A stretch of DNA of 24,609 nt from Parvularia atlantis (lineage: Eukaryota > Opisthokonta > Rotosphaerida). Position numbers and translations under genes: made by a program. The stretch spans positions 1-24,609 of the forward strand of contig CALSCO010000822.1 of NCBI GenBank assembly GCA_943704415.1, in the 5' to 3' direction. The notes beneath the pieces were generated by a model. The model searched no databases, was not told the origin of the DNA, and worked only from the letters and a program-made list of their open reading frames with translations. Shown one piece after another: positions 18,478 through 24,609 of the stretch (within the stretch, counting starts at the first letter, position 1; every line of letters begins with the position of its first letter).

Positions 18478-18844
18478 ATGCCGCCGTCCGAGGACATGCT
18501 CAAGACGCTGCGCACGACGTGCCTCGTCAACTACGTCTACTACGCCGCGATGGGCGCGGCCGCGGGCCTCGTCGTGCAGGCGGTCCGGCGGCGCGGTGTG
18601 CAGATGGCACTGGGCGCGTTCTGCTCTGCCCCCCCTTCGTGCTTATCGCGCCACCGCCTCGCGCACAGGACGGATGGGGCCCGTCATCTTCTTCGTCGGG
18701 GCCGGGCTCGGCCTCAACGCGGGCGAGTGCCGCTTCTACTACCTCAACCCGGAGCTGGCCTTCGCGCGCCAGCCGGTCGCCCCCGCCGAGACCGTCGCAC
18801 CCGCCGCGACAAGCACCACCGCGACAGCAAGCAGCAGCGACTGA
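18478..18844 (+). CDS. MIC10: MICOS subunit MIC10-like protein
   Basis: MIC10 is a small hairpin protein of the mitochondrial inner membrane that oligomerises and bends the membrane at crista junctions. Two exons (18478-18595, 18669-18844) give 97 residues. Two hydrophobic segments separated by a short basic loop are seen: residues about 18-34 (YVYYAAMGAAAGLVVQAV), loop RRRGRMG, then about 43-58 (PVIFFVGAGLGLNAGECRF). The second contains the GxGxGx motif followed by a small-residue stretch and Cys, much as in animal MIC10. The first has GAAAG where most members have GxGxGxG. The C-terminal tail (about 35 residues, Ala/Thr/Ser-rich) is longer than usual. There is no cleavable presequence, as expected. 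Converges with NOC2 (65-bp gap). A different small Gly-rich membrane protein cannot be excluded. Confidence 0.72.
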
Positions 18845-18909
18845 GCGCGCGGCCCTGGGGTTTGCGAACCGCGATCGCGTTCTAGACACACACACACACG
18901 CTGCGCCTC

Positions 18910-21900
18910 TCACGCCGCCCGCGCCTTCTTCTTCTTCTTGGGCTGTGCTGCGCCCGCGTCGTCCACGTCGTCCTCGGCATCGCCGTTGTCGTATATGGTC
19001 TCGAGGCCCGCGAGCAGGTCGTCGTCGTCGTCATCGTCATCGTCGTTGGCAGCCGCCCGCCGCTGCTTGGCACCCTTGCCCGCCTTGCCTGCCTTGGCCG
19101 GTGCTGGCCTCTTGCCGTTTGTGCGCTGTTGCCGTTCGTCCTCTTCCTCCTCCTCCTCATCCTCGTCGACCTCCTCATCGATGTCCTCCTCCTCGTCCTC
19201 GTCGCGAGATGCGCGCGCCTCGCTCTCGTCCTGCCGCCGCCGCCGTCAGCCAGCCACGAGCATTTGCACCCGCACCCGCCGCGCACCGCGCCGTCGTCGA
19301 TGCCCTCGTCGTCGCGCAGCAGGTCGTCGTCGTTATCATCGTCGTCTGCGCCCGCCTTGCCCCGGCTGCGTTGCTGCTTGCGCCGCTCGCTCGCGCGCTC
19401 CCGCTGCTGCAGCCGCTGCGTCTGCACCTTGGTCGCCATGAACGACTTGTAGTACCTGCGCGCGCGCATATCAGCCCTCTCTCACGCGCACAACACGGCG
19501 ACGCACGCAACGAGCTTGCTGGCCTTGAGCCGCGCCTCGTTCGTGCTAAAGTCGATCTACGTCGCGCGCAGCGTCAAATCACCCGCCCACGTCTCTGTCA
19601 GCCGTCGCACCACTTGCGCCGTGTCCTTCGGGCTGAAGTCGACGCTCGCCCGGTCGCGCTCGATCATGGCCCGGTTCTGCTCGAGCTGTGCATCGGGTCA
19701 GGCGGCACCGCGGACGGAGCAGCGGCGATCGCGCACAATGTCGATCACTTGGTGCTGGAGCATCTTGTTGGCCTTGACGCTCTTTGACTGCTTGCAGAAC
19801 CGCTTAAGCTGTGATGCGCGCGGGTTTCAGTGCGGTCGTGGGCACGTAAGGCAGCCACAGACCTGAACGATCGCCGGCACGGCCATCTCAGGGAAGGCGA
19901 TGTGCGTGGCAAATGCGGCGTAGTGCGCCAGGAACAGCTCGCTCATGTTCTCGACCACGCCGTCCTGCGCAGGCGATCAGGACTGCATGCATGCCCCGCT
20001 CGTCTGCCCGACCGTACGCACCTGGAACACGCGTGTGTGCAGGTACGCCTTGGGCACGCGCAGCACGACGGCAAAGTCGAGCCGCTTGAGCGTCGCCGGC
20101 TTTGTCTTGAGCGTGAGCGCGCCCGTGTCAATGATCTGTGCGCGCGCGCACGCACGTGAGTTGCGCCAAAGCGGGCGACCGCACACGACGCGTGCCTCAA
20201 GCAGGTGCGCGGGCACGGGTGCCAGCACGCCCGTGTGTTCCTGCAGCTCGGTCACGACGCGCAGGCAGTGGAAGCGCAGCGGGAAGTAGCGCGGCGTCGG
20301 GATGAGGCGGATGGTGCCTGTGCGTGCCGCGTGTACGCGTGAGCTGCGAGTGGCATCGCGGACGCCATGTCACGCACCGAGGCAAATCTGCACTAGTGGG
20401 TAGATGAGCGGCACGAACGCGTGCTTCGAGTCGAGCGGATGCCCGGGCCGCGAGCGCGCGCAGTGCGTCGCCAGCACCCGGCCCCACACGCGCAGACAGT
20501 GCACAAACGGCCAGTTGTACACGGCCGCGAACGACTCCTGCAGGCGCACGTCAGCGGACAGAGCGAGCGCAAGCGGCGCTCAATGCGCGCATGCCTTCGA
20601 CTTGACGTTGAACGCGTTGCGCAGGTGGATCGCGAGCTGCCGGATGTACACGAACGCGTGCTGGTACCCCGCGTGCGCGTCCAGGCCGTAGATCTGCCGG
20701 CGCGCGCACACGCGTCAGTCGCCGCACACGCCCCAGCCATCGCGCCGCACCTCGACAACGCAGTTGGCCATGAAGGCGATCACCGGCAGCGTCTTGGGCG
20801 ACGTGAACTTGGCGTTGCGCACAAACGTGAGGTAGATGCCTGCATTCGTGCGCACGGGCGCCGTCAGACGCTACTCAGCCGCACCGACCACGCGCACCCT
20901 TGAGGCACTGGTCGATGAACGGCGGCGGCGCAAGGATCGCGAGGCGGCGCAGGTTGAGGAACGCGACGACGCGCAGCGACTCGTCCGCGCCGCCCCAGAT
21001 CTCGAGCAGCCGCTTGAGCAGCGCGCGGCTGACCTTCGGGAAGCACGCGGCGTAGGCCACGACAGCTTCGAGCTGGTGCAGCAGGTGCAGCACGAGCTTC
21101 GGGTCGGATGCAGCGGGCGTGACCTTGAGCGCGTGCGCCAGGTGCGTCACGAAGCGCTCGGCGAGCTTCTCGTACTGCGGCCACTGCGGCGCGGTGCGAG
21201 GCAGCGGCCTGCGCGACCGGGCGTCAGAGGCGCAGTAGCACGGCGGCGGGCGGCTCACTGCAGCTCGCCCGTCACTGCGCCCTTGTGACCCTTGGGCGCC
21301 TTGGGCACTATCCGCTTCTGGAAGAAGGCGGCAATCGCCGGTGGCACGATGCGCAGCACCTCGCTGTACACTGCAACGCCCACGAACGGTGGGCAAAATG
21401 ACGGGCCCCGCATCATGTGCACGCGCGCACCGGATGTGGTCGGGATCACAAAGGCAAACTTGCACTCGAGCGCCGTGCGCTTGGCCTGCTTGCGGCGCGC
21501 GGTTTTGGACGCGGACTTGGCGGCTGAGTCGTCCTCGGGCGCGTCCTTGAAGTGCGCGGCAAGGCGGAACACGTTGATCAGCCGGCGCACGGCGGCGGGC
21601 GCGGCGTCCTGCGCATGCACCGCGCGCGTCAGAAGCGTGAGGCGCGGCGTGCTGACGCGCACCTCTGCGGCCGCCGCGGCCACCCACTGCGCGATCGCCG
21701 CCTTGCCGAGCACGGTCGGGGCGCGCCCTGTGCTTACGGGCTCGTCGTCCGCCACGTCCGCCTCGTCTGCCTCGTCGGCGTCGTCGTCGGCATCGTCGGC
21801 GTCAGCACCGTCATCGGTGTCGTTGTCGTCGGCATCGTCGTCGTCATCCGACTCGTCAAACTGCAGTAGCGCCGCGTCGTTCTTCTGCAGGTACTCAAAG

Positions 21901-22271
21901 AACTCAGGGTCGGTCTGGCCGAGCTTGCTGAGCTGCTGCCGGTGCGACGTGGCCTTGGCAGGCGCTCCATCGCCGCCCTCGTCCGGTCCCGCGCCGTCGC
22001 CCGCCTCGTCCGCGCCGTCCTCGATCATCGCGTTGAGCTGCGCGAAGATGTCTGCGCCTCGCAGTCAGACGCGTTCGATGCACACGCGCGCGCGACCCAA
22101 CCAACCGTCCGCCACGCCCGCGTCGCCGTCCGCGCCCGTCTCCATCTCGATCCCGCCATCCTCGTCGCTGCCGCCGTCCCAGTCCTCGTCGCGCGCGCGG
22201 CGGCGCGGCGGCGCCTTTGGCTGCGGCTTGGCGGCGCGTCGCGGCTTGGCGGCGCGTCGCGGCTGCTTCAT
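18910..22271 (-). CDS. NOC2: Nucleolar complex protein 2
   Basis: NOC2 forms heterodimers with NOC1 and NOC3 that escort pre-60S particles from nucleolus to nucleoplasm. Fourteen exons on the minus strand (22271-22106, 22051-21431, 21370-21259, 21208-20898, 20839-20751, 20693-20595, 20537-20378, 20317-20187, 20135-20022, 19964-19863, 19808-19737, 19685-19561, 19455-19287, 19230-18910) give about 863 residues, longer than the human protein (about 750). A basic N terminus is followed by an acidic stretch (Asp-rich, about residues 105-150), then the helical repeat core: MANCVVEVRRDG-region, IRQLAIHLRNAFNVKSK, YNWPFVHCLRVWGRVL, FVPLIYPLVQICLGTIRLIP and RYFPLRFHCLRVV are diagnostic. The C terminus alternates acidic runs with Lys/Arg and ends QPKKKKKARAA, a likely nucleolar signal. 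Intron 6 (20594-20538) needs a GC donor. The exon 12 end could be 19561 (GT) or a few bases earlier (GC). Confidence 0.93.
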
Positions 22272-22764
22272 CGCGGCCACGTGGCGCGTCTGTCACGCTC
22301 TCGAACGTCGAAAGAATGACAAAGACGCGATTGGTCGGTGACGTCGCGAACCGGTTTTCTCTCTCTCTCTCTCTCTCTCTCTCTGGGGTGCGCGCGAGAC
22401 GTTCGCGGGCGCACACACGCTCAAGGGGCGCGCGCGCGCCGTTCGCTGCTGTGCGCAAACGACGTGCGTGCTGCGGGGCCGCCGCAGGAGAGAAACGGCG
22501 TCGTCGGCACGGGTGAAACGGCGCCGGTCACGAGTCACGAGGGCAGCGCTGGGGCGGGCTGCGCCGCACTCTGCTGCCGCGCCGCTGTCCGTCTTCTCCT
22601 CCCTCCCTCCGCTTCATTCTCTTCTCCGCCCCCCCTGTCGCTCCCTGCGCGCGCCGTCGTGATCCCGCGCTGCATCCCCCTTTTCCCTCCCTCTCGGCGC
22701 GTCCATCACCCGGGCTGATCACGCCACCCGCAGCCCGGCCGCCGACGTCACAGCCGCCGCCGAG
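22272..22764. promoter_or_regulatory. Divergent promoter region, NOC2 / sphingolipid desaturase
   Basis: This 493-bp gap separates start codons at 22271 (minus) and 22765 (plus). Near the NOC2 side are an inverted CCAAT box (ATTGG, 22330-22334) and a CRE-like TGACGTCG (22339-22346), then a TC dinucleotide tract (22358-22384). The desaturase side (about 22590-22700) is pyrimidine-rich. No gene is visible. Confidence 0.55.
22358..22384. repeat. (TC)n microsatellite
   Basis: About 13 TC units lie in the NOC2/desaturase promoter region, close to CCAAT-like and CRE-like motifs. Read from NOC2 it is a GA tract. Confidence 0.97.
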
Positions 22765-24322
22765 ATGCCGCCGCAGATGTACGACCTCGCGCCCGACCTG
22801 GACGACGCGCCGCCCGTGTCGCCGCCGTCGTCGTCGCCGCCGCCGTCACGTCGCGTGGTGCGGCGCGGTGCCACGTCGCGCAGCAGCGGCGCTCACACGG
22901 CGCGGCACAGGACGATAAGGACGGCGGCAGCAGCCGCGCGCCACGCCGCGACTTTCTCTGGACCGACGTCGAGGCGCCGCACGCGCAGCGGCGGCTGGCG
23001 ATCCTCAAGGCGCACCCGCAGGCGCGACGCCGTCGTTGACGTGACGCTTCGATAAAGCTTGACGTTTGCGGGAGGGCAGGTGAAGGCGCTCTTTGGGCAC
23101 GACGAGATCACGGCGGTGTACGTCGCGGTGCTGCTCGCGGTGCAGCTGACGGCCGCCTACCTGCTGCGCGACCGCGTCGGGTCGGCGCTGTTCTGGGTCA
23201 TGGCCTACGTCGTCGGTGCGGCCGCCCCGATTGCTGCCGCGATTGAACGTGACGCGCCGGGACAGGCGCCACCTGTAACCACGCGCTGTTCCTGGCCATC
23301 CACGAGATCAGCCACAACCTCGTGTTCAAGAGCGCCCTGGCCAACCGCCTGCTCTCGCTCGTCGCCAACCTGCCCGTCGGCGTGCCCTACGCCATCTCGT
23401 TCCGCGTGTGTGCTGCCGCCCTGCCCGGCGCGCCACTCACGCGCAGCCACCCGCTCGCGCGCGCGCAGTCGTATCACAACGAGCACCACAAGCTGCAGGG
23501 CGTTGACGGCTTTGACACGGACCTGCCGACGTGGCTCGAGGGCATCATCGTCAGCAACGTCCTCACCAAGACCATCTTCGCCGCCACCCAGATCGTCTTC
23601 TACGCGCTCCGGCCCATGCTCGTCCGCTACCAGAAGCCCACGCCGATGTTTGCGCTCAACTGGGCCGTGCAGCTCGCCTTCCTGGCTGGTGCGCCCTGCG
23701 CGCCCTGTGCGGCAAGACCCGGCGCGTTCTTGACCCGCGCCGCGTCGCTGCAGCCGTCGTGCATTTTGTCGGCTGGGGCCCGCTGCAGTACTTCTGGGCG
23801 TCGTCGTTCCTCGCGGGCTCGCTGCACCCGTGCGCGGGCCACTTTATCAGCGAGGTGCGCGCACACGCCCTTGCTCGGCCGTGCTCACACGTTGCCCCTC
23901 CGCAGCACTACGTCTTCACGGGCTCGAACGAGACCTACTCGTACTACGGCCCGCTCAACGCCATCAGCTTCAACGTGGGCTACCACAACGAGCACCACGA
24001 CTTTCCCAACATCCCCTGGTGCGCTGCGCCGCCCACGGGTGTAGTGATCGCTGACGGCGCACACACATAGGACCCGCCTGCCCGCCGTCAAGGCCATGGC
24101 GCCCGAATTCTACGACCACCTCCCGTTCCACACGTCGTGGATCCTCGTCATCTGGAGCTTCATCACGTGCAAGCACATCGGGGCCTTCAACCGGTGCGGC
24201 CGCTCACGCGCGCTGCGGGGGCCGCGGCTGACGCGTCGCGCAGGGTAAAGCGCGTCGCCACCGAGCGCGACCGCGCCACGGCCGAGCGCGAGGCGCTGTC
24301 CGACTACAAGAAGCAGCAGTGA
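22765..24322 (+). CDS. DEGS1: Sphingolipid delta-4 desaturase (dihydroceramide desaturase)
   Basis: This ER membrane di-iron enzyme introduces the delta-4 double bond into dihydroceramide to give ceramide. Nine exons (22765-22854, 22911-23021, 23080-23215, 23266-23405, 23469-23688, 23754-23854, 23906-24018, 24071-24193, 24244-24322) give 370 residues, slightly longer than animal DES1 (323) because of a Pro/Ser-rich N terminus. The DES-type N-terminal block [19 protein letters not shown] is followed by membrane segments and three histidine boxes: HEISH (His125, His129), HNEHH (His162-His166) and HNEHH (His293-His297) in [28 protein letters not shown] and [10 protein letters not shown] are also diagnostic. 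The C terminus is charged ([16 protein letters not shown]); KKQQ may act as an ER signal. Intron 2 (23022-23079) needs a GC donor. The presence of this gene implies delta-4-unsaturated sphingolipids. Confidence 0.95.
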
Positions 24323-24522
24323 GTGCTTCGCAACAAGCGCATGTTAGGTGTTCGAGTACGACCGCCGGCCGCCGAGCCGCGCTGACTTATGCACGCGAAA
24401 TGACTGCGCATGGAGACCCACACAGCACACAGACGACTGGAAGGGGGGGGAGTTGTGCACGGTGCGAGAAGCCACTGAACGAGAACACGAGAAAGAGGGG
24501 TCGAAAAGAAAAAGGAGAGCGA

Positions 24523-24609
<87 letters not shown>
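24323..24609. other. 3' flank of desaturase gene
   Basis: Downstream sequence of the desaturase gene up to the window end. It is purine-rich from about 24430 and runs into a GA microsatellite. No further gene is visible. Confidence 0.5.
24527..24609. repeat. (GA)n microsatellite at window end
   Basis: At least 83 nt of nearly uninterrupted GA run to the last base, so the full length is unknown. It lies about 200 bp beyond the desaturase stop codon. Confidence 0.97.

Noticed and set aside
18900-19230. Asp/Glu-rich and Lys-rich runs at the NOC2 end taken as a separate low-complexity repeat locus
   Set aside because: They are in frame with the conserved NOC2 core, fit the acidic/basic tail known in nucleolar proteins, and end at a proper stop codon.

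Overview
This is a GC-rich, intron-dense segment of a nuclear genome from a unicellular eukaryote. The evidence is the gene set (PEX7, UFM1, MZT1, NOC2, DPH1, sphingolipid desaturase, mitochondrial NAD-isocitrate dehydrogenase), about 85 short introns of roughly 40-130 nt, most starting GTGCG and ending (C)AG with a CTGAC/CTCAC-like branch motif about 10-30 nt before the acceptor, and no bacterial-style operons. I cannot name the species. A free-living protist with peroxisomes, UFMylation and sphingolipids is certain; a position near opisthokonts, amoebozoans or apusomonads is only a guess. All exon joins were worked out by eye from reading frame, splice dinucleotides and remembered family sequences.

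Layout. 124-7310 (minus): two tandem paralogues encoding large secreted proteins, each with a signal peptide, two PA14-like units, an IPT/TIG domain and two copies of a cysteine-rich module I do not recognise. 7743-9629 (plus): DPH1, diphthamide synthesis. 9831-11267 (minus): a single-exon secreted subtilisin-like protease. 11884-12333 (minus): MZT1, a tiny gamma-tubulin complex adaptor, head-to-head with PEX7 (12367-13849, plus) across only 33 bp. 13897-15036 (minus): actin maturation protease ACTMAP. 15066-15722 (minus): a mitoribosomal large-subunit protein of the mL58 / fungal MrpL20 type. 15846-16401 (plus): UFM1. 16726-18358 (minus): regulatory-type NAD-isocitrate dehydrogenase subunit. 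18478-18844 (plus): MIC10-like cristae-junction protein. 18910-22271 (minus): NOC2, ribosome biogenesis. 22765-24322 (plus): sphingolipid delta-4 desaturase. The window ends in a GA microsatellite.

How the genes relate. There is no single pathway. Three neighbouring genes (15066-18844) serve mitochondria, and NOC2 and DPH1 serve ribosomes and translation. Five gene pairs are divergent over gaps of 33-493 bp and several convergent stop codons lie only about 50-200 bp apart, so the genome is compact. The two secreted multidomain proteins and the intronless protease are the lineage-specific part. The most interesting items are the duplicated PA14-IPT-Cys genes with a repeated undescribed Cys module, the GTGCG donor consensus with five GC-AG introns, the intronless protease among intron-rich genes, an unusual UFM1 precursor, and a CA microsatellite expanded next to an intron branch motif in PEX7.
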